Below, one piece after another: positions 29,377 to 38,057 of a DNA stretch of 64,000 nucleotides. Where the stretch lies: contig CAYPCQ010000012.1 in the NCBI GenBank assembly GCA_964409245.1, positions 1 to 64,000 on the forward strand. Direction: 5' to 3'. Each line of letters opens with the position of its first letter. Within the stretch, counting starts at the first letter, position 1. The stretch comes from CAIMWS01 sp964409245 (lineage in GTDB: Bacteria; Verrucomicrobiota; Verrucomicrobiia; Limisphaerales; UBA1319). Made by a program: the position numbers and the translations under genes. The notes under the pieces were generated by a model. It was not told the DNA's origin, made no database searches, and saw only the letters and a program-made list of their open reading frames with translations.

Positions 29377-29714
29377 CCTTCAGCCGCAACAACTTATGAA
29401 GGAAATGGTGGATGCGGAAATGGAGTAAAAAAAGTTTGCTTGGGCACTTTTTTGGTCCACCCACCCCATCCGATCCACTCCCGCCGGCTTGAATTCGCAT
29501 CGGCGATGATTCTTTTGTTTAGCGACAATTACTAACTTTTGAAAATGTTTTTGGAATGGTGAGCATTTTTCTACTCCACAAACCAGCCGCCATCAGGGAT
29601 TTACCTACGGTTGGTTTGGAAAGCAAAAATGCGACTTACGTAGATCGATAATTTGGTCCGAAGACCGCAAAACGGAATGCATAAAGTCTGGGTCATGTTC
29701 GGTGTACATAAAAA
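29377..29714. other. AT-rich intergenic
   Basis: Start of a distinctly AT-rich island (to about 32350). A weak AAAAAAGT/ACTTTTTT pairing at about 29427-29452 follows the tRNA and might be its terminator. Nothing else is recognised. Confidence 0.4.
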
Positions 29715-29737
29715 AGCACACCTTGGACCGGTGTGCT
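29715..29737 (-). terminator. Rho-independent terminator of the first VPDSG gene
   Basis: On the minus strand AGCACACC, a 7-base loop and GGTGTGCT are followed by a T-run and then ATGTACACC. The other VPDSG gene has a similar arrangement at 30991-31012. Confidence 0.85.
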
Positions 29738-29767
29738 CTGAAAATTTATGACAAACCCAAAAAGAGG

Positions 29768-30400
29768 CTATTTTAAAAACTTGCGTTTCAAAGCCCCTGC
29801 AAAAGTGATCGCTGCACCGAGTAAATACAGTGTAGATCCAGAGTCTGGAGTATGGTTGTAACGGTCGCCCGTAATTTGCATATCAAAAGCTGTTGCCACG
29901 CCGTGATCCTCAAGTGCGACTGCGATGATGTTATCACCTGGCAGAAGACCACTTGGAATTCCACCAGAATATTCCCAGCGTTTGGTATATCCTTCTGCAT
30001 TGTCACCTGCGACAAATACGCCATTCACATACAGCATAAAACCGTTGTCCACACCCAAATCCCAATGGATTGTGCTAAGATCATAGCCAGTAAGATCGAT
30101 CGTGGTGCGGACGGAAAGTATACCGTTTTCAGGCCAGAGGGTGTTATACCCAAAATCGGGACCGTATGTATTATTTCCAATGGGCATATTGCCAAAGGGG
30201 GCGTTACCCTTATTCCACCCTCCGGTTGTGGTCGTCCATGTTGTATCTGGTTGAACTCCAAAGGCGTACTCCCATTCAGAACCTGGAGGAAGTATAGTAT
30301 CTGCCTTTAGCGTAAAAGCTAGCGATATAAAAGCAATGACAGATGCTAATATTCGAATCATTTTTCCTTTATTGTTTTTCATATATTTATTAATATTCAT
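29768..30400 (-). CDS. VPDSG-CTERM sorting-domain protein
   Basis: A 210-residue exported protein. The hydrophobic signal (IRILASVIAFISLAFTLKA) ends near residue 33. The middle is a jelly-roll-like sandwich with paired W and G residues (WEYAFGVQPDTTW, IHWDLGVDNGFMLYVNGVFV) resembling carbohydrate-binding lectin-type modules. The C terminus is TPDSGSTLYLLGAAI, a membrane helix and a basic KRKF end, the VPDSG-CTERM signal (T for V) that is recognised by an exosortase-type enzyme and anchors proteins at the cell surface. Start: ATG 30400, 30382 and 30361 are in frame; AAAGGA lies just before 30361 (short spacing), so a 197-residue form is possible. A sigma-54 type promoter lies 25 bases upstream. 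No exosortase gene is in the window. Confidence 0.85.
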   Translation of the reverse strand: MNINKYMKNNKGKMIRILASVIAFISLAFTLKADTILPPGSEWEYAFGVQPDTTWTTTTGGWNKGNAPFGNMPIGNNTYGPDFGYNTLWPENGILSVRTTIDLTGYDLSTIHWDLGVDNGFMLYVNGVFVAGDNAEGYTKRWEYSGGIPSGLLPGDNIIAVALEDHGVATAFDMQITGDRYNHTPDSGSTLYLLGAAITFAGALKRKFLK

Positions 30401-30424
30401 AATCTACACGTTCTGATTGATTGA

Positions 30425-30441
30425 AAGCATTAAATGTGCCA
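30425..30441 (-). promoter_or_regulatory. Sigma-54 type -24/-12 promoter
   Basis: The minus strand reads TGGCACATTTAATGCTT: GG and GC are separated by exactly 10 bases, as sigma-54 requires. It sits 25 bases upstream of the first possible start of the VPDSG gene. The equivalent box at 31928-31944 serves the second gene. Confidence 0.75.
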
Positions 30442-30519
30442 CAAGGGACGCTATAACGTGCAAGTGCCTAATGCTTAGTGGTTTGCATATTTATCAATCG
30501 ATTTGCGCAGGCCGAAATT

Positions 30520-30711
30520 TGTAAGGATATTCGACATGTTTTGTTGGATCATAAAGAAAGAACCTTTAAGTCCCACAGCATAAACACTTTATGGAATCTG
30601 ACCATTGTGTAAAGATCCCCGTCACTTTATCAGTATGTGGCTTAAGTGTTACACAACATACTAATTACAAGATATTTACGCACCTTAATCAAACTGTAAA
30701 CATTTCCGAAA
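30520..30711 (-). promoter_or_regulatory. Three-site upstream activator region, VPDSG gene 1
   Basis: Three 17-base sites start at 30520, 30608 and 30695 (spacing 88 and 87). On the plus strand they are TGTAAGGATATTCGACA, TGTAAAGATCCCCGTCA and TGTAAACATTTCCGAAA. They fit TGTAAG-N6-CGACA to varying degree. The nearest is 79 bases upstream of the -24 box, a usual distance for a sigma-54 enhancer. The rest of 30401-31042 has no gene. Confidence 0.6.
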
Positions 30712-30990
30712 GTCCGATCCAAAACTGATCAATCCTGCGACCGTTTGTTGGCAACTCATCTGTCTAACTCTCTGCCTATAAGAGATTAACGAATGGGCGA
30801 CCGGATTGTCTAATGCGGTAATTGGGTTGTGGGGCCAAATTGCTGGAAACTACGAACCGGCAACACTCTCTGCGGTTGCTGAAAGCAGTCTTGAGCGTCA
30901 CTGTCAAGTGCTGCGAGCGGATACATCCGTTGAGGGAAAGACTTCCGTTTGAACTTCCGCTCCTACTTTGGGCTGTTGTACATAAAAAAA

Positions 30991-31012
30991 TGCACAACCC
31001 TAAGGTTGTGCA
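30991..31012 (-). terminator. Rho-independent terminator of the second VPDSG gene
   Basis: A perfect 9-bp stem (TGCACAACC / GGTTGTGCA) with a CTAA loop, followed on the minus strand by seven T residues and ATGTACAAC. The T-run plus ATGTACA end matches the terminator at 29715-29737. Confidence 0.88.
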
Positions 31013-31042
31013 CTTTGAATAATGACGGAAACCCGGTTTCTC

Positions 31043-31849
31043 TTACTTTTGAAATTTGCGGCGAACAACGCCCAGGAAAGTGATTACACCACCGAGCAGC
31101 GCGAGCGTAGAACCACCATCAGGCACATTATTGTTAATTTTAATGCTAGTATCGATTCTTAAGTTGCTTGCCACGGTATGGCGTTCAGCAAAAAAGAAAT
31201 CAAACGCATAATCATTGCCTGCCGTAAGGCCCAATGAGTTTAGATTGATCGTTGCCGTTTCCGCACCATGTATTCCACCCAAATCCAAAGCGAGTTTATC
31301 GTTGATGAATACCCAGACATCGTCGTCACCGGTAAACGTAAACGTTTCACCCCCGCGGTAAGTGAAATCACTATGGATTTCATAGGTGAAATGAAAATTG
31401 TGGTCATTTCCCTGGTTTCCTCCCAACTGGCCATCAATAGGGAAAAAACTATTGTTTACATAGGAATAAATTCCAGACCCCGGAGTGGTTTCATTCAAAG
31501 TGATTTTGAGGTCCGTGGAGAGATTGACCCCGTCCACAGTATTATACCATTGATTGAAAGCATCTTCACCGTGCGTCGTGAGGCTTAGGGAGGGGTTATT
31601 ATAGACAGGCTTCCCATCAACTCCTAAATCATATTGCACTATTTCTTTTTCAGAACCGTAGGGGTTAACTTCAAAATCAGGATGCCCAACCATAGTAGCA
31701 CCTCCTCCAGGAACTGTGCCTGATAGAGTTCCTGTTTTCCAGAAATCACGCACGGTTCCAGTTAATTCAATGCTCGCCGCAGTTGCGGTGCTATCAACTG
31801 CCGCAATGAGAGCGGCTGCTGCCAGTATAATGCATGTTTTTTTGTTCAT
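31043..31849 (-). CDS. Fibro-slime domain protein with VPDSG-CTERM tail
   Basis: A 268-residue exported protein with a signal peptide (TCIILAAAALIAAVDSTATA-A). The body matches the fibro-slime (PA14-like) module: VRDFWKTG near the start, HNFHFTYEIHSDFTY, then ETFTFTGDDDVWVFINDKLALDLGGIHG with the Ca-binding-like DDDVWV turn, and DYAFDFFFAERH. The C terminus reads VPDGGSTLALLGGVI, a hydrophobic helix and RRKFQK, a VPDSG-CTERM sorting signal (G for S). It is expected on the cell surface or in an extracellular matrix after exosortase processing. The N-terminal body is unrelated to the other VPDSG protein although both flanks are alike. Weak ribosome binding site. Confidence 0.88.
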   Translation of the reverse strand: MNKKTCIILAAAALIAAVDSTATAASIELTGTVRDFWKTGTLSGTVPGGGATMVGHPDFEVNPYGSEKEIVQYDLGVDGKPVYNNPSLSLTTHGEDAFNQWYNTVDGVNLSTDLKITLNETTPGSGIYSYVNNSFFPIDGQLGGNQGNDHNFHFTYEIHSDFTYRGGETFTFTGDDDVWVFINDKLALDLGGIHGAETATINLNSLGLTAGNDYAFDFFFAERHTVASNLRIDTSIKINNNVPDGGSTLALLGGVITFLGVVRRKFQK

Positions 31850-31927
31850 AGGTAACTCGGTTTTATTGCTCAGTTCATTTTCTTCTAACTCAGATCCCGT
31901 CTAGCGGGCACATTAGGAAACATGATT

Positions 31928-31944
31928 AAGCATTTAGTGTGCCA
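31928..31944 (-). promoter_or_regulatory. Sigma-54 type -24/-12 promoter
   Basis: The minus strand reads TGGCACACTAAATGCTT, again GG-N10-GC. The predicted transcript would have a leader of about 70 bases before ATG 31849. It differs from the first gene's box at only a few positions. Confidence 0.75.
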
Positions 31945-32022
31945 GGCCGCGCGGGCAATAATATAAGTCATTTATAATGAGTATGTTATAGAAAATCCGC
32001 AAAAAGCAGCAGGCCGATTTTA

Positions 32023-32217
32023 TGTAAGGATACCTGACACGGTTCTCTTTGGCGCTCCGGGTAATGGCTGTAAGTCACGCAGAGTGAATGGGTTAACAGC
32101 CTAATAAACAAATGTAAGGATTTTTTCCAGTTTTTTTAACCAGGCACTTAAAATGGTTATAAAGTGCTTGTTACCAGCATATTACAGCCATTCCTCAATG
32201 TGTAAGCCTTTCCGACA
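32023..32217 (-). promoter_or_regulatory. Upstream activator region, VPDSG gene 2
   Basis: Sites start at 32023 (TGTAAGGATACCTGACA), 32113 (only the TGTAAGGAT half is good) and 32201 (TGTAAGCCTTTCCGACA), spaced 90 and 88. A further TGTAAG half-site at 32069 lies midway between the first two. The first site is 79 bases upstream of its -24 box, the same as in gene 1, and both copies share the adjoining GCAGGCCGA. Confidence 0.6.
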
Positions 32218-32560
32218 CCAAGTGACCTCAACTGGCAATCCCTTTTACCGTCCGCTTCAAATTAATATGGGTAAACCACTGAATAACAGCGAATTATGAT
32301 TTATGCGGAAAGTTTATAAGCTCTGGACAGGTCCTGTGTTTCTGCCCATTTGTGGTGCCAAATCCATTGCCTTGTCAGGGGGGCCATTTCTTCAGGCTCA
32401 GCCAGTGGTCTGCGCCAGCAGACGCATTGTTCCATGACCTCATAAGGTCCAAGGCGTCCGGGGATGGGACCAAGCGTTTGGGTTCCGCGAGGTCGCGGTA
32501 TTCTTATCGGCCCTCCGGGGTTGCCCGGCTGCGCGCGGTGGGTTCACCAGCCTGGATTGG
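32218..32560. other. Intergenic, nothing identified
   Basis: End of the AT-rich island; composition returns to GC-rich at about 32350-32500. No gene or RNA recognised. Confidence 0.4.
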
Positions 32561-33754
32561 TCAGGGTCGGGCCAGCCAGGTTTGGAAAGCGGGGGTTTGG
32601 GCCAGTTTTTTGGCGAGCAGCTCGTAGCCTTGGGTCAGCGGGTGGCTGGCGTCGGCATAGAGTTCGCTGGGCAGGGCCTCGGGGGCGGCGAAGGCGACCT
32701 GGTTTTCGGCCAGCCACCGGGTGATGCCATCCCGCAGGCGCTGGAAACCGGGGCGGGATTCCGCGGCCACCAGGTGCTCGTTGAAAGGCCCCACCACGAC
32801 CAGGCATTCGTTGCCGCGCTCGCGGAGGGTTTTGACGAGCCGCTGGAAGGCGCGCCACTGGAGGGAAGATTCCAGCGATACCCAGTCGAACCGGGCCGGC
32901 CCGCTCCCTTGGAACCACGGCTTGTGCCGGGGGCTGCGGGGGCCGCGCTGGGGATCCTCCGCAGGGGCCACCGGGACGCGGAAGGCCACCTGGGCGAGCG
33001 GATTTTTCCAGGCATTCGGGTATTGGGGCGGGTCGCCGCCGTTATCCTGGAGGGTCCAGTTCAGGAGGCTTTTGCCGCCAAACCAGGCATGCTGCAGATG
33101 GTTGATCCAGGAGACGAAGCCGAGGGAACGCTCCACCTGGATGCCCAGCCGGGTGCTGGCGTCGGCCTTGTAGCAGGGGATGTGCGGATAAAACTGCGGC
33201 ACCAGGGAGGCGTGGTTGAATTTCTCCTCCTTGTCGGTTTGCAGGTCCACCTTGGGGCTGGTCATCCACAGGAAGTTGCAGTGGAGCAGGATTTTCCGGT
33301 GGCGCAGCGGGCCGCCATACCAGGTGGCCAGGCCTTCCAGGGCGAGCGGGAACAGCCCGTTGACCCCGGCATTGACAAACCGCTCCGGAGTGCCCGCATC
33401 GCGGTTGAGGAAGTGGGACAGGGTGCCGTCCGGCAGGACGTATTCGCCCCACACCACGCTATCGCCCAGGAGGACGATCCGGCCGGGGCTGAGATCGCGC
33501 TCCAGGCGGCGCTCGTAGAGCCAGTAATCCTGGCTCAGACTGTAAGGCAGGCGGTAATCCGGAGCGGTGTCGAAAGCCTCCAGGCGCTTCCACAGGCGGG
33601 GCGTGATAAAAAGCACGAGGGCCAAAAGGCCCAGCACGGCGCACCAATGCCGGCCGTTGAGGCGCAGCTCATTGACGCCAAACGGTATGCCGGGGGCTTT
33701 CGCCGGGGGGGCGGGAGGCTCAGGCTGGGGAGTGGGGGCGGGGTCGGTGGCCAT
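32561..33754 (-). CDS. SGNH-type (AlgJ/AlgX-like) membrane-anchored hydrolase or acetyltransferase partner
   Basis: A 397-residue protein. A Pro-rich cytoplasmic N terminus is followed by one membrane helix (WCAVLGLLALVLFITPRLW), which places the rest in the periplasm. The SGNH fold shows IVLLGDSVVWGEYV near residue 97 (catalytic Ser of the GDS block), a middle VNAGVNGLF, and the final Asp/His pair in YADASHPLTQGYELL. Proteins of this type act with MBOAT transporters to place acetyl groups on exported polysaccharides. It starts 1 base after the MBOAT stop, so translation is probably coupled. This is the last gene of a four-gene minus-strand operon. Confidence 0.8.
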   Translation of the reverse strand: MATDPAPTPQPEPPAPPAKAPGIPFGVNELRLNGRHWCAVLGLLALVLFITPRLWKRLEAFDTAPDYRLPYSLSQDYWLYERRLERDLSPGRIVLLGDSVVWGEYVLPDGTLSHFLNRDAGTPERFVNAGVNGLFPLALEGLATWYGGPLRHRKILLHCNFLWMTSPKVDLQTDKEEKFNHASLVPQFYPHIPCYKADASTRLGIQVERSLGFVSWINHLQHAWFGGKSLLNWTLQDNGGDPPQYPNAWKNPLAQVAFRVPVAPAEDPQRGPRSPRHKPWFQGSGPARFDWVSLESSLQWRAFQRLVKTLRERGNECLVVVGPFNEHLVAAESRPGFQRLRDGITRWLAENQVAFAAPEALPSELYADASHPLTQGYELLAKKLAQTPAFQTWLARP

Positions 33755-33755
33755 A

Positions 33756-35357
33756 TCAGAATTGGAAATAGATGAAGGCGCCGCCGCCGGAGGAGAACAG
33801 GAACATATAGAGGATCATGCACACGGCCAGGCCCACCCGCACCGGGGCCGCCTGCAGGAACGACCGGAAGCGGGATTCGTAAAGCATCTGGTAAAGCCAC
33901 ACGGCCGCGGCCAGCAGGAGCATCAGGAGGGGGATCTGCGGATCCCGCCAGGGCGCCGAGAACAGGTGCGTGGTGATATACAGCGCGTCGGTGAGCGAGT
34001 TGGCCCGGAAGAAGATCCAGCTGAAGCAGACAAAGGCGAAAACCCCCAGCTGCTTGGCCAGCTTGGGCACCCGGTCCCGGTAAAAAGCGGAGCGCTCCAG
34101 CTCGCGGGTGAGCATGACGCCCAGCGCGTGGAGCGTGCCCCAGATGACGAAGGTCCAGGCCGCCCCATGCCAGATGCCGGAGATGAAAAAGGTGATGAAC
34201 AGGTTGCCATACATCCTGGCGGCGCCCTGGCGGTTGCCGCCGAGCGGGATGTAAACGTAGTCGCGGAACCAGGAGGAGAGGCTGATGTGCCAGCGGGTTC
34301 AGAATTCGCCGATGCCGGTGCTCAGGTAGGGGTTGTTGAAATTGAGGATGAGGTTGAAGCCCATGAGGCGCGCCAGCCCGCGGGCCATGTCCGTATAGCC
34401 GCTGAAATCGAAAAAGATCTGCCAGGCAAAGGCGAACGTGGCCGCCATGAGGGCGGGCCCGCCGAAGGCCTGGGGCCGGTCATACACCCGCTCCACGTAA
34501 AAGGGGAGGTAATTGGCCAGCGCCAGCTTTTTGAACAGGCCCACCAGGAAGAGCGACAGGCCGTCGGTGATGTTCTGCCAGCGGAAGGGGGGGAATTGCT
34601 GGAACTGGGGGAGCAGGTGCCGGGCGCGCTCGATGGGGCCCGCCATCAGCTGGGGAAAGAAGCAGACAAAGGTGGCAAAACGCAGGAAATTGCGCTCCCG
34701 CTGCACCTTGCCCAGGTAGAAATCGATGGTGTAGCTCAGGGATTGGAAGGTGAAAAACGAAATCCCCACCGGCAGCAAATACTCGGCGCCGAAGGGCATC
34801 AGGGTGGCCGGGTCAGGGAACCGGACCGGCAGGTGGCACCAGGCGAACACGGCGGTGAGGTTTTCCGCGGCGAACCGGGCGTATTTGAAAAACAGGAGCA
34901 GGGCGAGGTTGTTGAACAGGCTGATCACCAGCCAGATCCGGCGGCTGCTCCACCAGGCGCCCACGGCCATCAGCAGGAAAATCAGGCCCAGGATGGCCAT
35001 GGTGGGGCGCAGGGTGGCGGGGCCGAACACGCCGGTGAGCGCGCTGCCCAGCGTGGCCAGGGCGGACACCAGGAACGCGGCCAGGAGGACGTTGTCATCG
35101 AAACGCAGCCGCGTGAGGCGGGCGCGGAGATCCACTTTCCGGCCCGTGCGCGGGCAGTGGTCCATGAGGGTCACCAGGGAGTAATCCAGCGCGGTGGAAT
35201 ACACCACCAGCAGCAGGTAGTAAGGATTCCACCAGCCATAGAAGAAATAGGAGGCGGCCATCAGCCACGGAATCCAGAGCCGGGTTTTGCGCAGGGCGTA
35301 AAACACCGGCAGCACGATCAGGATGAAAACCAGGAAGGGCCAGGTATGGAACAGCAT
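33756..35357 (-). pseudogene. MBOAT O-acyltransferase with in-frame TGA
   Basis: ATG 35357, with GAGG about 10 bases upstream, opens a 533-codon polytopic membrane protein of the MBOAT family (AlgI-like): many helices (LFHTWPFLVFILIVLPVFYAL), FFTFQSLSYTIDFYLG, FVCFFPQLMAGPI, and the catalytic His in FISGIWHGAAWTFVIWG. The strongly conserved EFWxRWHISLSxWxRDYxYIPLGG block reads EF-stop-TRWHISLSSWFRDYVYIPLGG: codon 34299-34301 is TGA where TGG (Trp) is expected. The frame is otherwise uninterrupted on both sides. A single G-to-A change, or a base-call error, explains it. All neighbours use TGA as a stop, so recoding is unlikely. If real, the acylation system is broken. Confidence 0.85.
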
Positions 35358-35391
35358 AGCGGTCTAACCTCGGGGCGTGGGCGGGGCGGCG

Positions 35392-36315
35392 TCACCGGCC
35401 GGCGGATTTCAAGGCCTCCATTTCCTCCGGGGCGGGCCGGCGGACGCACCGGAAGCCGCAGTAGTCGGTATAAAAACAGGCGTCCGTGTCGCCGGTGCGC
35501 TCGCCCTGGCGGTAGGTGGCGCGGCACATGTCGGCGCTGGCTTTCCACGAGCCGCCGCGCATCACGCGCTTGACATCCCTGCCCTGGCCCGGCGGGCCGG
35601 TGGGATCGGCCGCGGGGCTTTCGGCGTAATAGGTGGGGCTGTAAACGTCCTCGCACCATTCGGCCACGTTGCCATACAGGTCGTGGAACCCCCAGGCATT
35701 CGGCTTTTTCTGGCCGGCCAGGTGGGTCTTTTCGTCCGCGTTTTCTGCGAACCAGCCATGTTGCTTGAGCCTGGCCGCCGGGCCGAAATCGTAGGGGCCG
35801 TCCGTGCCCGCCCGGCAGGCGTATTCCCACTCCGCCTCGGTGGGCAGGCGGTAGCCGCTGGCGGCATAATTGCAGGCCCAGTCGGCGGTCTTTTCGTCGT
35901 AGCAGGGCTTGAGCCCCTCGAGCAGGGACCGCTCGTTGCAGTATTGCTTGGCGTCGCGCCAGCGCACCCGCTCCACCGGTTTTTTGGCCTGGTCGCCCCA
36001 GTGGGAGGGATTGGGCAGCTGCGCCTTGGCGAAGAGATCCTGGGTGACCTCGTATTGGTCCATGAGGAAGGCGCTGATTTTGACCTTGTGCGCCGGGGCC
36101 TCATCCGGGTTGCCCCGGGCATTGCCCATCAGGAATTCCCCGCCGGGCACGAGGATCATGGCCACGCCGGATTTGGTGGCAACCTCCCGGGCGCCGCCGG
36201 CGGCGGACGGACGGCCGGGCGGCTCGGCGGGCGGCGTGCCGCTCCCCGGCTGCCCGCAGCCCGGCAGCAGCGCCACCGCGCCCGCCAGCCACAGGCCATG
36301 GATTTTTCCCCTCAT
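35392..36315 (-). CDS. FGE-sulfatase (SUMF1)-domain lipoprotein
   Basis: A 307-residue lipoprotein: the signal peptide ends in the lipobox LLPGCG, with Cys at about residue 20. From about 50 it is a formylglycine-generating-enzyme-type domain: MILVPGGEFLMGN, EVTQDLFAKAQL, YRLPTEAEWEYACRAGTDG, GFHDLYGNVAEWCEDVY and VMRGGSWKASADMCRATYR, ending in CGFRCVRR. In many bacteria this fold has no FGE activity and serves as a binding or regulatory module; I see no sulfatase nearby. It starts 3 bases after the propeller stop and 34 bases before the MBOAT start on the same strand. A role with the acylation genes is inferred from the operon. Confidence 0.88.
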   Translation of the reverse strand: MRGKIHGLWLAGAVALLPGCGQPGSGTPPAEPPGRPSAAGGAREVATKSGVAMILVPGGEFLMGNARGNPDEAPAHKVKISAFLMDQYEVTQDLFAKAQLPNPSHWGDQAKKPVERVRWRDAKQYCNERSLLEGLKPCYDEKTADWACNYAASGYRLPTEAEWEYACRAGTDGPYDFGPAARLKQHGWFAENADEKTHLAGQKKPNAWGFHDLYGNVAEWCEDVYSPTYYAESPAADPTGPPGQGRDVKRVMRGGSWKASADMCRATYRQGERTGDTDACFYTDYCGFRCVRRPAPEEMEALKSAGR

Positions 36316-36318
36316 GGC

Positions 36319-37425
36319 CTACTCCCGGGCTCCCCGGCGCGGCCAGAACCACGCTGATTCCTTGTTGCTGAGTCCGTTGGTGGTCAAGGTGGCGTAATCC
36401 GCCTCGGTGGCCTGCTCCAGGTTCAGCGCCCCCTGGCGCTCCGCGGACACCGCGATGAGGTTCCAGCCGGGCGCATAGATCCCCACCATCTCGCAGGCGC
36501 CGTGGAATGTGCCCGCGTGGCTGGGATCCCCCTCGCCGTCCGGCCCCCGGCTGAGGCTCAGGAAGCGGCTGTCCGGCGACCAATCCACATGGTAGATCTT
36601 GAGCTTCTTCTCCAGCACCCGCAGGTTCCATTTCCCCACCGCCGGCGTCTCCGCGTCCAGGCTGATCGGGGCGGTGGCGATCTCGAAATCCCCCGCGCCC
36701 CAGGCGATTTGTTTGCCATCCGGGCTCAGGCACGGGCGGCAGCCGGGGATGTTCAGGTTCAGGATCCGGCTGCCCCGGGCCTCGATCAGCAGGATCGCGT
36801 GGCCGAAGCCCATGCCGGCATGCACCGTGGCCACGATCCATTTGCCGTTCGGGGCAAACCCCGGGTTGTACAGGTGATGCAGCTTGGCGCTGTTCGGATG
36901 TTCCTCGATCCGCCCGGTGTCCAGGTGGCAGAAGCTCATGCCTTTGGTGTAATAATCCACCACGTTGAACTTGGGATATTCCTGCGGCAGGAAGCCGATC
37001 GTCTTTCCATCCGGCGCCCAAAATGGCTCGCGCGCGTGGTCCGCCAGTTTCCGCCGGTTCTTCCCCTCGAGATCCATCACCCACAGGCTGCGGACCGTTT
37101 CCCGCCCCGCCCCTTGATCCACCGAGTAGCAGATCGACCGGCCGTCCGGCGACACCTGGGGATAATGCTCGTGGACCCCCGGGGTTTGGGTCAGGTTCAC
37201 GGGATTGGACCCATCGGCGTTCATCACGAAGATTTCCCAGTTGCCGTCCGCGTAACTTTCGCAGGCGATCTGATAGGGCAATTTCTTCAGCGCCTCCCGG
37301 AGGGGGGGCGGGGTTTGCGCCACGGCGCCGGCCACAGCCAGCAACACCATGGCCGAGCATGCGATGCGCCCGGAAACGCGCTTCCAGCCATCGCCAATTA
37401 TTCCCGACCTGACAGGCAGTTTCAT
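36319..37425 (-). CDS. TolB-like/PD40 propeller protein
   Basis: ATG 37425 gives 368 residues with a signal peptide (IACSAMVLLAVAGAVAQ). Repeats of the PD40 type are plain: NWEIFVMNADGSNPVNLTQ, YPQVSPDGRSICYS, SLWVMDLEGKNRRKLAD, FWAPDGKTIGFLPQ, GFAPNGKWIVATVHAG, CRPCLSPDGKQIAWGAG and VDWSPDSRFLSLSRG. This is a six- or seven-bladed propeller in the periplasm, likely a protein- or glycan-binding scaffold. An upstream in-frame extension to 37593 has no signal-peptide logic and is rejected. It is the first gene of the propeller-FGE-MBOAT-SGNH operon. Confidence 0.82.
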   Translation of the reverse strand: MKLPVRSGIIGDGWKRVSGRIACSAMVLLAVAGAVAQTPPPLREALKKLPYQIACESYADGNWEIFVMNADGSNPVNLTQTPGVHEHYPQVSPDGRSICYSVDQGAGRETVRSLWVMDLEGKNRRKLADHAREPFWAPDGKTIGFLPQEYPKFNVVDYYTKGMSFCHLDTGRIEEHPNSAKLHHLYNPGFAPNGKWIVATVHAGMGFGHAILLIEARGSRILNLNIPGCRPCLSPDGKQIAWGAGDFEIATAPISLDAETPAVGKWNLRVLEKKLKIYHVDWSPDSRFLSLSRGPDGEGDPSHAGTFHGACEMVGIYAPGWNLIAVSAERQGALNLEQATEADYATLTTNGLSNKESAWFWPRRGARE

Positions 37426-37750
37426 AATGGTCAAATTTCGACGCAGGCTAAGTGCGCCAGCACCCACCGTCAAGCGGCAAAGCCATGGCTTCCGGCTGTA
37501 TGGAACGCGCTGGCGCCACTGGTTTACCGCCCGGCGCCGGGAGGGCCCTGCCTTCAGCAAGTCGGGAATCCGCGGCGGCCGATGAACACCCATTCACTCC
37601 GCACTCCCCTCCACCCCCTGAAAAAGCGTGCTAAAGCGTGCCTGGGGAGCTGGAAAGAATCCGGCGGCAACCGCTGGGGAAGCAGGGCAAAATGCCCGGA
37701 TGTGGAAACAGGTGGAACGGTGCGGAAAATGGTGGGCCTTCCCGAAACGG

Positions 37751-37778
37751 AGGGCAGAGGGCAGAGGGCGGAGGGCGG
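37751..37778. repeat. 4 x 7-bp tandem repeat (AGGGCRG)
   Basis: Four head-to-tail copies, the first two AGGGCAG and the last two AGGGCGG. A short purine-rich microsatellite-like track of unknown role. Confidence 0.7.
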
Positions 37779-38033
37779 GTCCCATATGATTGTTTTTTCC
37801 TGATGCAGCCTGCGCGGACATTGCCGCGGAGCGGATTCACATCCGCCAGGGTGAATATGGCGCAAATGGATGACGGAGGCCAATCTTCAGTGGACTGGGT
37901 GGACTCCATTGAGGAAAAGTGCAGAGCGCAGAGCTGGATCCACCCTCCTGCGGCAAAGCTCCGCCTTGGAGAGGGCGCCGCGAACTGGCGATCACCGGCA
38001 TTCCGGTTCCCAGTCCGCAGGGCGATAGGTTGC

Positions 38034-38057
38034 AGCCCGGCATTTTAATGCCGGGCT
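38034..38057. repeat. 24-bp near-perfect palindrome (REP-like)
   Basis: AGCCCGGCATT and its exact complement AATGCCGGGCT are separated by TT. It lies in non-coding DNA and looks like a repetitive extragenic palindrome; no second copy was found in this window. Confidence 0.6.

Noticed and set aside
34299..34301. TGA read as Trp or selenocysteine in MBOAT
   Set aside because: Other genes in the window use TGA as stop, and no SECIS-like stem was seen after it; a nonsense change or base error is simpler.
33567..35573. A 668-residue plus-strand open frame opposite MBOAT and SGNH
   Set aside because: Shadow of the MBOAT/SGNH genes; charged repetitive sequence with no motif.
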